The notes under the pieces are model-generated. The model ran no database searches. It had not been told where the DNA came from and was given only the letters and a program-made list of their open reading frames with translations. Below are positions 7,009 to 13,576 of a stretch of 25,931 bases of DNA, piece by piece (the first letter of the stretch is position 1; every line of letters begins with the position of its first letter). A program made the position numbers and the translations under genes. This stretch comes from a virus. The stretch is from IMG/VR virus record IMGVR_UViG_3300023049_000067, positions 1 to 25,931 of that record. One strand, written 5' to 3'.

Positions 7009-7040
7009 GGATAAAATTCGGCGCAACTATTGGATGATAG
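7009..7040 (+). promoter_or_regulatory. GGAU-hairpin leader element, copy A (scaffold)
   Basis: GGAT (7009-7012), GCGCAA (7021-7026), then a hairpin: stem CTATT (7027-7031), loop GGAT (7032-7035), stem GATAG (7036-7040), five pairs including one U-G. It ends five bases before the scaffold ATG. The loop GGA is also the only purine-rich stretch at ribosome-binding distance, so folding or protein binding here should affect translation. Copies B and C precede the coat and tail tube genes. Confidence 0.6.
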
Positions 7041-7044
7041 AGAT

Positions 7045-7860
7045 ATGAAAAACCTATTAAAGACTACAACACTACTCACTACAATGTTTGCATTCAACAA
7101 CTCAGGTGGTTGGAAGCTCGACACAGACGGTAACATCGAAGTAAAAGATGGTAACCCTGTTTACGTTGATTCTACTGGTGCCGAAAAGACGGTTGGTGGA
7201 GATACTATTTCAAAGCTCAACGGTGAAGCAAAAGCCCACCGTGAAGCAAAAGAAGCAGCCGAGACCAAACTTAAAACATACGAAGGTCTTGATGCTGAAA
7301 AAGCACGTGAAGCACTGCTGACAGTTTCCAAGCTCGACGCTAAGACACTCATCGACGCTGGTGAAGTCGATAAAGTCAGAGACGAGATGAAGACCCAGTT
7401 CACGGAACAGCTCGCGGAAAAAGACGGTAAAATTACCGAACTAACCAAAGCTGGCGACAACATGCGTATTGAACAAGTATTCTCTTCAAGCGAGTTCGTC
7501 CGAGACGATATTGCAGTTCCTCGTGATATGTTCGAGTCAACGTTCAGAAAGAACTTCAAGGTCGAAGATGGTGAGATTAAAGCTTTCGATAACAACGGCA
7601 ACCAACTCATGTCGAAAGAACGTGTAGGTGAACATGCTACACCGGAAGAGTCCCTTAAGATCTTGGTGGACACTCACTCACAGAAAGATCAGATCCTTAA
7701 AGCAGACGGTAAAACCGGTTCTGGCGGGTCCGACAGTGGTGGTATGCGAAGCAGCTCAAGCAGAGTAACCCGCGCCGAGTTTGACAAGCTTCCACCTAAC
7801 GAACAGGCTACTCTCGCCGGTAAAGCAGGAAAAGGTGAGGTCACAATTGTGGATTCATAG
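7045..7860 (+). CDS. scaffolding protein, DUF6651-like
   Basis: It guides coat assembly inside the procapsid and leaves before or during DNA packaging. I use the ATG at 7045 (271 aa); an in-frame TTG at 7030 would start inside the hairpin. Residues 1-22 (MKNLLKTTTLLTTMFAFNNS and two glycines) are an unusual hydrophobic leader. The recognisable protein then begins: 'WKLDTDGNIEVKDGNPVYVD', 'ISKLNGEAKAHREAKEAAETK' (charged coiled coil), a long Lys/Glu helix region, and a Gly/Ser-rich linker before 'VTRAEFDKLPPNEQATLA'. This charged, coiled-coil architecture between portal and coat genes is typical of scaffolds. The stop TAG overlaps a TTGACA for the coat gene. Confidence 0.8.
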   Translation: MKNLLKTTTLLTTMFAFNNSGGWKLDTDGNIEVKDGNPVYVDSTGAEKTVGGDTISKLNGEAKAHREAKEAAETKLKTYEGLDAEKAREALLTVSKLDAKTLIDAGEVDKVRDEMKTQFTEQLAEKDGKITELTKAGDNMRIEQVFSSSEFVRDDIAVPRDMFESTFRKNFKVEDGEIKAFDNNGNQLMSKERVGEHATPEESLKILVDTHSQKDQILKADGKTGSGGSDSGGMRSSSSRVTRAEFDKLPPNEQATLAGKAGKGEVTIVDS

Positions 7861-7890
7861 TTGACAGACTGTTAATTATACGTGTATTTT
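7861..7890 (+). promoter_or_regulatory. promoter upstream of coat gene
   Basis: TTGACA (7861-7866), directly after the scaffold TAG, is followed after 18 bp by TATTTT (7885-7890). A transcript from here would start about 10-12 bases before the first GGAT of leader copy B. The layout resembles that at 12451-12479. The -10 is a moderate match. Confidence 0.5.
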
Positions 7891-7908
7891 TAAATATAGC
7901 TAATTTTC

Positions 7909-7939
7909 GGATGAAAAGAAGCGCACCGGCTGGATGGCC
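7909..7939 (+). promoter_or_regulatory. GGAU-hairpin leader element, copy B (coat)
   Basis: GGAT (7909-7912), GCGCAC (7921-7926), then stem GGCT (7928-7931), loop GGAT (7932-7935), stem GGCC (7936-7939). Loop and spacings match copy A, but the stem sequence differs while still pairing. About 70 bases separate it from the coat ATG. A second possible pairing is CGCACC (7922-7927) with GGTGCG (7965-7970), which would compete with or enclose the hairpin. Confidence 0.6.
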
Positions 7940-8011
7940 TCATCACTTAAAAAGTCAATCAACTGGTGCGGCACTTTCTGTTCTGCACCTCAAAACAAGA
8001 GGTACTACAAA

Positions 8012-9208
8012 ATGAAAAATAAAACACACATGAGCTTGTTGGACGTTTTTGCGTTCGACAACGTAATCACAGGTCTACTTCCTGATCTTTATCAAGGTTT
8101 GGACGTTGTATCACGTGAACAGGTCGGCTTTATCCCGGGTGTTACACGCAACGCCGGTGCGGAACGTGCTGCTGTAGGTGAAAACGTAACATACCATGTT
8201 GCTCCCGCTTCAGTCGCGACTGACATCGCCCCTGCAATGGCAATCCCTGAACCTGCTGACCAAACAATCGGCACAGGTCAGCTTCAAATCACCAAGTCTC
8301 GCTCCGTCCAATTTGGTTGGAACGGTGAAGAGATGAAAGGTTTGAACAACGGTCCCGGCGCCATGTCTGTGCAAGCTGACCAGTTTGCCCAAGCTCTTCG
8401 TACTCTCACGAACGAGATTGAAGCAGATCTTGCTGTTGAAGCTTACGGCGCGGCATCACGTATGTATGGTGCAGCGGGAACTACACCGTTTGGTACAAAC
8501 ACTGGTGAAACTGCACAGTTGAAGAAAATCTTGGACGATAACGGCGCACCATTGTCAGAACGTTCATTAATCCTCGACACAAGTGCAGGTGCTTCTCTCC
8601 GTACTTTAAGTCAACTGACTAAAGTTAACGAAGCCGGTACTGCAATGACTTTGCGTGATGGTGAGCTTTTGAACTTGAACAACTTCTCGATCAAGGAATC
8701 AGCTCAGATTTTGACACCTGCTGTGGGAACCGGTGATTCTGCAACAACTGACGCGACTGGTTATGCGGTTGGTAAGACAGTGATTGCACTCGATTCTGCG
8801 GGTACTGGTACGGTCTTGGCTGGTGATGTAGTTACTTTCGCCGGTGACACAAACCAGTATGTTGTTGCTTCCGGTGACACAGACGTTTCAAACGGTGGTT
8901 CAATCACCTTGAATGCGCCTGGTCTTCGCGTTGCAATTCCAGCATCCACTACAGCGATCACCGTCAAAGCGGCTGGTGCTCGTAACATTGGTTTCGCTCG
9001 CAGTGCTCTGCAACTTGTTACACGTGCTCCGGCATTGCCGAACGGTCGTGACGCAGCGGTTGAGGACTTCATGATGATTGACCCTCGTTCAGGTCTGGCA
9101 TTTGAAATCCGGATTTACGAAGGTTACCACAAGATGATGGCCACAGTAGGCGCTTCGTGGGGTGTTAAAGCCACTAAAGAAGATCACATCGCTGGTCTCT
9201 TCGGTTAA
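8012..9208 (+). CDS. major capsid protein, P22 coat-like
   Basis: This is the HK97-fold shell protein. From about residue 17 it matches the P22 gp5-like coat pattern: 'GLLPDLYQGLDVVSREQVGF', 'ERAAVGENVTYHVAPA', 'DQTIGTGQLQITKSRSVQF', 'NEIEADLAVEAYGAASR'. A Gly/Thr-rich insertion domain follows (about 230-320, 'GTVLAGDVVTFAGDTNQYVV'), and the protein ends at 'YHKMMATVGASWGVKATKED'. I choose the ATG at 8012, with AAGAGG about 10 bases upstream. The open frame extends back to 7934, but that ATG lies in the hairpin loop and has no ribosome-binding site. Residues 1-16, MKNKTHMSLLDVFAFD, are an extra leader resembling those of the scaffold and tail tube. Confidence 0.9.
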   Translation: MKNKTHMSLLDVFAFDNVITGLLPDLYQGLDVVSREQVGFIPGVTRNAGAERAAVGENVTYHVAPASVATDIAPAMAIPEPADQTIGTGQLQITKSRSVQFGWNGEEMKGLNNGPGAMSVQADQFAQALRTLTNEIEADLAVEAYGAASRMYGAAGTTPFGTNTGETAQLKKILDDNGAPLSERSLILDTSAGASLRTLSQLTKVNEAGTAMTLRDGELLNLNNFSIKESAQILTPAVGTGDSATTDATGYAVGKTVIALDSAGTGTVLAGDVVTFAGDTNQYVVASGDTDVSNGGSITLNAPGLRVAIPASTTAITVKAAGARNIGFARSALQLVTRAPALPNGRDAAVEDFMMIDPRSGLAFEIRIYEGYHKMMATVGASWGVKATKEDHIAGLFG

Positions 9209-9233
9209 AACCGACGCAGAAATATCTAAATTT

Positions 9234-9263
9234 AATAAGGGGGTTTTACACCCCCTTATTTTT
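9234..9263 (+). terminator. intrinsic terminator after coat gene
   Basis: A perfect 10-bp stem, AATAAGGGGG (9234-9243) with CCCCCTTATT (9251-9260), encloses the loop TTTTACA and runs into a T tract. It isolates the coat gene from the following head genes. Confidence 0.85.
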
Positions 9264-9272
9264 GTGCGAGTA

Positions 9273-9278
9273 TATAAT
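9273..9278 (+). promoter_or_regulatory. possible -10 after terminator
   Basis: A consensus TATAAT lies 41 bases before the next gene and just after the coat terminator, where a restart of transcription would be useful. No good -35 is visible at 16-18 bp (TTTACA at 9245 is 22 bp away), so this is weak. Confidence 0.3.
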
Positions 9279-9319
9279 TTGATTATATTGTTCAATTTAA
9301 CCCTTTCAGGAGAAATCTC

Positions 9320-9706
9320 ATGAATACCACACCCACAGTGACCATCAAAGGTCAAAACGGAGACCCTTTGATCATTAATCTCGAAGATTATGACGCTAAA
9401 GCCCATACAATCATCGGCACCACTCAAACACCTGATGCACCTAAGTTTGACCGTGAAGCAGCTAAAGCCAAGCTTAAAGAAGCTGGTGTTAAGTTCGCCG
9501 GTAATGCAAAAAATGAGCTTCTCAAGAAGCTTGTTGCGGATCTTGGTGCAACACCACCGGAAGCACCTGTAGAAAAAACCTTTGCAGTTGAGCCTAAAGA
9601 TGATAAATTTGTTATTGTTGATGGTGAAGGCGTCCAGATTGGTGAAGATACTTACGACACCGTAGAAGATGCAAATACAATGGTTTCCTTAGTAAAAGGT
9701 GAATAA
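9320..9706 (+). CDS. head-region protein with HeH-like motif
   Basis: This 128-residue protein has an N-terminal beta-rich part (TPTVTIKGQNGDPLIINLED) and a central 'AAKAKLKEAGVKFAGNAKNE' followed by LLKKLVADL, which fits the HeH/SAP-like helix-extended-helix pattern (small DNA- or protein-binding motif). A C-terminal 'DDKFVIVDGEGVQIGEDTYD' reads as another small beta unit. It sits between coat and head-tail adaptor, where phages often encode head-completion or decoration proteins, so a minor head role is inferred. The ribosome-binding site is CAGGAGAAATCTC before ATG. Confidence 0.65.
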   Translation: MNTTPTVTIKGQNGDPLIINLEDYDAKAHTIIGTTQTPDAPKFDREAAKAKLKEAGVKFAGNAKNELLKKLVADLGATPPEAPVEKTFAVEPKDDKFVIVDGEGVQIGEDTYDTVEDANTMVSLVKGE

Positions 9707-9708
9707 AA

Positions 9709-10215
9709 ATGTTTTACGGTAGCGCTGCTAATTTTACGACTTACCACGAAGACCGGGGTCGCACGGTTCCGGCTGAGTGGACTGATAGTATTAAAGAAGC
9801 GGCGCTACTGTTAGCTTCTGAATGGATTGATAACCTTTATGGTGAAAGCTTTTATGGTTATCCAACTGACGGCTTCTTACAGGAGCGCCAGTGGCCGAGA
9901 GAAGATGCTCGGACGAACACTTACCCTGAACACCTCTTCACGAACACAGAGACACCTGACAACGTTGCAGATGCAACATATGAGGCCGCATTCCGCGAGT
10001 TAACCTCACCTGGTGCTTTGAATGTTGATTTCACACCGAACAAATATAACAAAGCTTCCGTAGACGGTGCGGTGACTGTTGAATACGCACAGAATTTAAC
10101 CGTCAACGACGCACAAGTCCAAATTCGTGTCGTTGACCCAATCCTCAGTCCGTTACTTGATCCAGCTAAAGGCGGTTCTTTCAGCGGATTATCAGGTGAC
10201 GTGAGCAGACAATGA
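9709..10215 (+). CDS. head-tail adaptor, DnaT-like family
   Basis: This 168-residue protein resembles the phage group often annotated as putative DnaT-like ssDNA-binding protein, which by position and size corresponds to the adaptor ring on the portal (gp6/gp15-like). Visible markers are 'EAALLLASEWIDNLYGESF' (N-terminal helix), 'QERQWPREDA', 'VADATYEAAFRELTSPGAL' and 'VDGAVTVEYAQ'. It starts three bases after the previous stop behind GGTGAATAAAA, and its stop overlaps the next start (ATGA type). I consider adaptor the likely function; the DnaT label reflects family naming only. Confidence 0.7.
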   Translation: MFYGSAANFTTYHEDRGRTVPAEWTDSIKEAALLLASEWIDNLYGESFYGYPTDGFLQERQWPREDARTNTYPEHLFTNTETPDNVADATYEAAFRELTSPGALNVDFTPNKYNKASVDGAVTVEYAQNLTVNDAQVQIRVVDPILSPLLDPAKGGSFSGLSGDVSRQ

Positions 10216-10574
10216 CCATATACGACGACCTAAAACCGGTGGCAACTGAGCTTCTTGTTGATTTCAAGCAAGGTGTTATTACGCTTACGCAAATCACACC
10301 CGGAACAGGACCTGCAGACAACCCGGGTGCATCGACACCGACCGTGTATCCTCTTAGCGGCACCGTCAAAGGTGTTTCTTTCCAGTATGTGCGTGACGGT
10401 TTCGCTGTCGCCACGGACCTGATGGTCACGACCGCTGTCAACGATGATGTGGTGCCAACAGAGAAGGATTTCATTGACATCGACGGTGTACGCTACAAGA
10501 TCATCAAAGACATGTCTGTTCCAGCAGCCGGCACCAAAATCGCATGGAAATTCATCGTCCGTAAAGGAGGATAA
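10212..10574 (+). CDS. head closure / stopper protein
   Basis: This 120-residue protein has a beta-strand-rich body. After an N-terminal helix (DDLKPVATELLVDFKQ), a strand region 'VYPLSGTVKGVSFQYV' and 'ATDLMVTTAV' lead to 'KDFIDIDGVRYKIIKDMSVP' and 'GTKIAWKFIVRKGG'. This arrangement, ending in a 'PAGTxxAWxxIVR' strand, matches small head-completion proteins encoded just after the adaptor, which close the connector channel. The start overlaps the adaptor stop by four bases. Confidence 0.7.
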   Translation: MTIYDDLKPVATELLVDFKQGVITLTQITPGTGPADNPGASTPTVYPLSGTVKGVSFQYVRDGFAVATDLMVTTAVNDDVVPTEKDFIDIDGVRYKIIKDMSVPAAGTKIAWKFIVRKGG

Positions 10575-11606
10575 ATGGCACGCAGAACAATAGACCAGCT
10601 TTACGCGCTGACAATCCCTGAAATACAAGAAGCCTTTCTTGAAGCCATGCAAGGTGTGGTTGATTCCGCTATGCTCGGTGAGATGATCAATGCGATCGAG
10701 GCTGGGGACGCCAATGCGCTTTTCAAGGCCACAGGGTTCACTCCTGCTGCACTCGGTCCAATCCTCGACCGGGTAGAGCGGGCGTACCGTGGGGCCGCTG
10801 AATTGACCGTAGACGGTTGGCCTTCGCGCATAAGAACCCCAACAGGTTTGACAATCTTCAGGTTTGACATGAGAAACCCTGTCGTTGAACAGGATCTAAG
10901 ACAGCATTCAAGCAACTTCATCACTCAAATGACGGAAGAACAGCGTCTAAACGTGAGGCTGGCTTTGGAAGACGGTATGATTAACGGTCGCAACCCGCGC
11001 ACAACAGCGTTAGACATAGTAGGGCGGGTTGACCCTCGCACCAAAAAGCGTGTCGGCGGCATTATTGGTTTAACCACCAATCAAACCAAATGGGTCAGCG
11101 CAACCCGGCGCCGGTTGACACATCTCGACAAACGATACTTATCTTTAGGTTTGAGGGATAAGCGCTTTGATTCAATCGTTGAGAAAGCCGTCAAGACCGG
11201 GAAGAACCTTTCTGGTGACCAAGTTGAGAAAATTGTGACTGCATACAAGAAGAATGCCTTGGTTTATCGTGGTCAGGCTGTGGCGCGTACAGAGAGTATT
11301 CAGAGCATCAACCGTGGAGAACATGCGGCGTACAGTCAAGCAGTTGCAGATGGTACAATACAGCAAGACGCCTTGAGTAAAGAGTGGGACGACACAGGTG
11401 ATAGTCGTGAGAGAGCAACCCACCTAGCGCTGGGTAAGAAATACGGTAAGAATAAAGGTATCGACTTAGACGACGCCTTTCTCTCACCGTCCGGGTCTCG
11501 CCTCAGGTTTCCAGGTGATTCTTCTTTAGGTGCAGATGCTTCTGAGATTGTCTTCTGTCGTTGTAAAGCACGTTACCGTGTGGATTGGCTTGCAAATGCC
11601 GAGTGA
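10575..11606 (+). CDS. MuF-like minor head protein
   Basis: This is a 343-residue protein with a perfect ribosome-binding site (AAAGGAGG) six bases before ATG, overlapping the previous stop. The N-terminal half is helical; the C-terminal half has the MuF (phage Mu gpF) head morphogenesis signature: 'ARTESIQSINRGEHAAYSQA', 'EWDDTGDSRERATHLAL', 'FLSPSGSRLRFPGD' and 'ASEIVFCRCKARY', with the paired cysteines and conserved Arg/His pattern. In other phages MuF proteins are minor capsid or ejected proteins, usually encoded next to the portal; here the gene is moved into the connector cluster. No toxin domain is fused to it. Confidence 0.8.
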   Translation: MARRTIDQLYALTIPEIQEAFLEAMQGVVDSAMLGEMINAIEAGDANALFKATGFTPAALGPILDRVERAYRGAAELTVDGWPSRIRTPTGLTIFRFDMRNPVVEQDLRQHSSNFITQMTEEQRLNVRLALEDGMINGRNPRTTALDIVGRVDPRTKKRVGGIIGLTTNQTKWVSATRRRLTHLDKRYLSLGLRDKRFDSIVEKAVKTGKNLSGDQVEKIVTAYKKNALVYRGQAVARTESIQSINRGEHAAYSQAVADGTIQQDALSKEWDDTGDSRERATHLALGKKYGKNKGIDLDDAFLSPSGSRLRFPGDSSLGADASEIVFCRCKARYRVDWLANAE

Positions 11607-12015
11607 TTTTGAAACACAGATTGATACGCTCGTAATAAAAACGGAAGCTCGTCTTTTGGCTGTCACACGTCAGGCGATCGAGGAACTGATCGAAGATGTT
11701 CAGACACCTGTTGCCAAAGGTGGTAAGATGCGTGTGGACACAGGTTTTCTACGCAGCACCGGTCTGTCGTCTTTAAATGCGCCACCGACGGGTGTAGGAT
11801 CAGGTGAGAAGGATAAAAAATACCTTTATTCAGGTGAGCCAGTCAACTTAACGTTGGCAAAGATGAAAATTGGTGATAGTTTTTACTTTGGTTGGACGGC
11901 CAACTATGCTCGACACAGGGAGGTTTTTGACGGCTTTCTTGAGACTGGTTTGCAGAAATGGCAGTCTCATGTAGACAAAGCGGTTCAGTTTTTCCGCGAT
12001 AAAGACGCACCGTAA
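11596..12015 (+). CDS. neck protein, HK97 gp10-like
   Basis: I use the ATG at 11596 (139 aa; MPSDFETQIDTLVIKTEARL), which overlaps the end of the MuF-like gene; a longer frame from 11530 would run within that gene. The sequence has the gp10-like pattern: an N-terminal helix, 'TPVAKGGKMRVDTGFLRSTG' (the typical P-V-x-x-G-x-x-R-x-D-T-G-x-L-R-x-S motif), and 'YFGWTANYARHREVF' near the C-terminus. Members of this family act at the head-tail junction or in tail completion. The order adaptor, stopper, neck, tail terminator supports this. Confidence 0.8.
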   Translation: MPSDFETQIDTLVIKTEARLLAVTRQAIEELIEDVQTPVAKGGKMRVDTGFLRSTGLSSLNAPPTGVGSGEKDKKYLYSGEPVNLTLAKMKIGDSFYFGWTANYARHREVFDGFLETGLQKWQSHVDKAVQFFRDKDAP

Positions 12016-12031
12016 TTAACAGGAGAATGAG

Positions 12032-12454
12032 ATGGAAAGATATGTATTAGAAGCTCTACAAAAGGCGGTCACCGCCGCTGTTGCTGCGACAACATTCCCT
12101 GAGGTGGCTGTTAAATACGTTGGGCGGCAGTTCACCATACCGAGTGATGACAAGTGGCTTGAGTTGGTTTATATACCCAACAACATCATCGGAGAGTTTT
12201 GGGGCACCGAGAAAACACACCGAGGCGTCCTGAGGTTGTTGCTTCACTGGCCAATGGATGACGCGGGTGCATATCCACCAATAGATGCACTGCAGCCAAT
12301 TCTTGATGGGTTTGTCAAAGGTGTAAAATATGAAGATCTAGGTCAAAACGTAAAAGTGCAGGTGACGGAAACACCTAACATTCTTAACGTTATTGAAGAC
12401 GCACCTGAAATACTGGTGGCAGCAAGCGTTCGTTATAACTTTTTTAGTTCTTGA
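12032..12454 (+). CDS. tail terminator, DUF4128-like
   Basis: This 140-residue protein has the size and layout of the ring that caps the tail tube and joins it to the neck. 'ALQKAVTAAVAATTFPEVAV' gives the first helix, 'WLELVYIPNNIIGEFWGTE' and 'HRGVLRLLLHWPMDDAGAY' the central strands, and the final 'ILVAASVRYNFFSS' the last strand. The ribosome-binding site is AACAGGAGAATGAG before ATG. The stop TGA is embedded in the TTGACA of the promoter for the tail tube gene. Confidence 0.75.
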   Translation: MERYVLEALQKAVTAAVAATTFPEVAVKYVGRQFTIPSDDKWLELVYIPNNIIGEFWGTEKTHRGVLRLLLHWPMDDAGAYPPIDALQPILDGFVKGVKYEDLGQNVKVQVTETPNILNVIEDAPEILVAASVRYNFFSS

Positions 12455-12479
12455 CAGCATTTGTCATGGAACGTATTCT
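12451..12479 (+). promoter_or_regulatory. promoter upstream of tail tube gene
   Basis: TTGACA (12451-12456) is followed after 17 bp by TATTCT (12474-12479). A start near 12486 would place the first GGAT of leader copy C about 10 bases into the RNA, as inferred for copy B. The -35 overlaps the stop of the preceding gene. Confidence 0.6.
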
Positions 12480-12495
12480 TTAATCTGCGAAGGTT

Positions 12496-12525
12496 GGATA
12501 ATCTGAGCGCAATGGCCGGATGGCT
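12496..12525 (+). promoter_or_regulatory. GGAU-hairpin leader element, copy C (tail tube)
   Basis: GGAT (12496-12499), GCGCAA (12507-12512), then stem GGCC (12514-12517), loop GGAT (12518-12521), stem GGCT (12522-12525). GCGC-to-loop spacing (11) equals that of copies A and B; GGAT-to-GCGC is one base shorter. The stem is a swapped version of copy B (GGCC/GGCT against GGCT/GGCC), so pairing is kept while sequence changes. The tail tube ATG is 33 bases downstream. Confidence 0.6.
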
Positions 12526-12557
12526 TTTAACTCCGTTTTAACTTTAAGGTAATCCAG

Positions 12558-13061
12558 ATGAAAAAATTTACATTGCTCACAAGCGTATTCGCTTTCGCAA
12601 ACACAAACGCAGCCTCCTCAATCTTCGTATGTTCCACAGTACAAAATGAGGACATTGACCAAACAGATTATGAAGCTCTGACATGGGTTGAAGTCAAAGG
12701 CGTCGGTTCACGCGGTGAAACAGGTCGTAGTACCAACATTGTCAACTATGACACATGGGACACTACTGTTACTCAGAAAGCCAAAGGTGTCACTGACGCT
12801 GGCTCACCAGACATTGAGGTTGCTCGGATCCCTACAGATGCAGGTCAAGTTATCTTACGTGCTGCGGGTGTAGTCGGTAACAACGGCAACTATGCCATTA
12901 AAGAAGTTCGTAACGACAGTGCTGGTTCAACTCCTACCGTTATTTATAATCGTGGTATTGTTACTGGGCCTAAACGCCCGGGCGGTCGTAATGAAGACTT
13001 CGACTTAGAGATCTTCACAATCGGCTTCAACCAAGAAGAGATCGTTGTAGACCCTACATAA
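12558..13061 (+). CDS. major tail tube protein
   Basis: Hexameric rings of this protein should form the inner tail tube. From about residue 20 the sequence follows the lambda gpV-like tail tube pattern: 'FVCSTVQNEDIDQTDYEALT', 'WVEVKGVGSRGETGRST', 'YDTWDTTVTQKAKGVTDAG', 'VARIPTDAGQVILRAAG', and the final 'NEDFDLEIFTIGFNQEE'. Residues 1-19 (MKKFTLLTSVFAFANTNAA) are an additional leader, signal-peptide-like in its K-K and hydrophobic stretch and similar to those of the coat and scaffold. The ribosome-binding site is TTTAAGGTAATCCAG before ATG. The gene has its own promoter, leader element and terminator. Confidence 0.85.
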   Translation: MKKFTLLTSVFAFANTNAASSIFVCSTVQNEDIDQTDYEALTWVEVKGVGSRGETGRSTNIVNYDTWDTTVTQKAKGVTDAGSPDIEVARIPTDAGQVILRAAGVVGNNGNYAIKEVRNDSAGSTPTVIYNRGIVTGPKRPGGRNEDFDLEIFTIGFNQEEIVVDPT

Positions 13062-13089
13062 TATTCATCTCCATGAACAGAACAGAACA

Positions 13090-13126
13090 AACAGCAACCT
13101 CATTGCAAAAAAGGGGTTGCTGTTTT
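13090..13126 (+). terminator. intrinsic terminator after tail tube gene
   Basis: AACAGCAACC (13090-13099) pairs perfectly with GGTTGCTGTT (13115-13124) around a 15-base loop and leads into TTTTAG. With the promoter at 12451 it makes the tail tube gene a separate unit. Confidence 0.8.
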
Positions 13127-13132
13127 AGTTTA

Positions 13133-13138
13133 TTGACA
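13133..13138 (+). promoter_or_regulatory. possible -35 for tail chaperone gene
   Basis: TTGACA lies directly after the tail tube terminator, 51 bases before the next start. The region at -10 distance (TAAAGC at 15 bp) is a poor match, so the promoter is tentative. Confidence 0.3.
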
Positions 13139-13189
13139 GTATTGTTAAGCTTGTAAAGCATTCAAGCTCATATCAACAAAGGAACCACA

Positions 13190-13576
13190 ATGGATTTAAA
13201 AGACATAAAACCTTCAGGTCGTGATATTGTAATCACTCACCCGGGTACCGAAGAACCATTGAACATCACAGTATCTGTACTCTCTATCAGCGATCCTGCA
13301 ATGAAGAAAATCAAACGCAAGATCCAAGATGAGCGCCTGACCCTCGAACGTAAAGGTAAGAACTTCAAGTCTGATGAAATCGAAGAGAACCGCAACATTT
13401 TGACACTGAGCGCAATGACCGGTTGGAAATGGGGTAAAGATGCTAAGTTCAACGGTGAGGTGCCTGAGTTCAATCGTAAGAACGTTTTGAGTGTGTTCGA
13501 GGAACTCCCTTGGTTCCGTGACCAAGTCGAGGAGGCGGTCAGCGATGAATCCGCTTTTTTTACGACCTCCAAATAA
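13190..13576 (+). CDS. tail assembly chaperone (gpG-like)
   Basis: Lambda gpG-type proteins coat the tape measure before the tube polymerises. The 128 residues include 'VITHPGTEEPLNITVSVLS', 'DPAMKKIKRKIQDERLTLE', 'KSDEIEENRNILTLSAMTGW' and a C-terminal 'LPWFRDQVEEAVSDESAFF'. This pattern is typical of short chaperones encoded just before the tape measure. The ribosome-binding site is AAAGGAACCACA before ATG. The last codons run through a seven-T tract that should allow a -1 shift into the downstream frame (see the 13190-13950 entry). Confidence 0.8.
   Translation: MDLKDIKPSGRDIVITHPGTEEPLNITVSVLSISDPAMKKIKRKIQDERLTLERKGKNFKSDEIEENRNILTLSAMTGWKWGKDAKFNGEVPEFNRKNVLSVFEELPWFRDQVEEAVSDESAFFTTSK

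Noticed and set aside
7909-7970. Known metabolite riboswitch
   Set aside because: I could not match the conserved bases to the riboswitch classes I know; the element is too small for most of them.
7934-8011. Coat protein start at 7934
   Set aside because: The ATG lies inside the hairpin loop without a ribosome-binding site, while the ATG at 8012 has AAGAGG and gives the leader shared with scaffold and tail tube.
7009-12510. Sigma54 promoters (GG-N10-GC) in the conserved leaders
   Set aside because: Copies A and B have the GG-N10-GC spacing, but copy C is one base short and none has the TTGC box. TTGACA-type promoters lie just upstream of B and C, and the hairpin pairing explains the conservation better.
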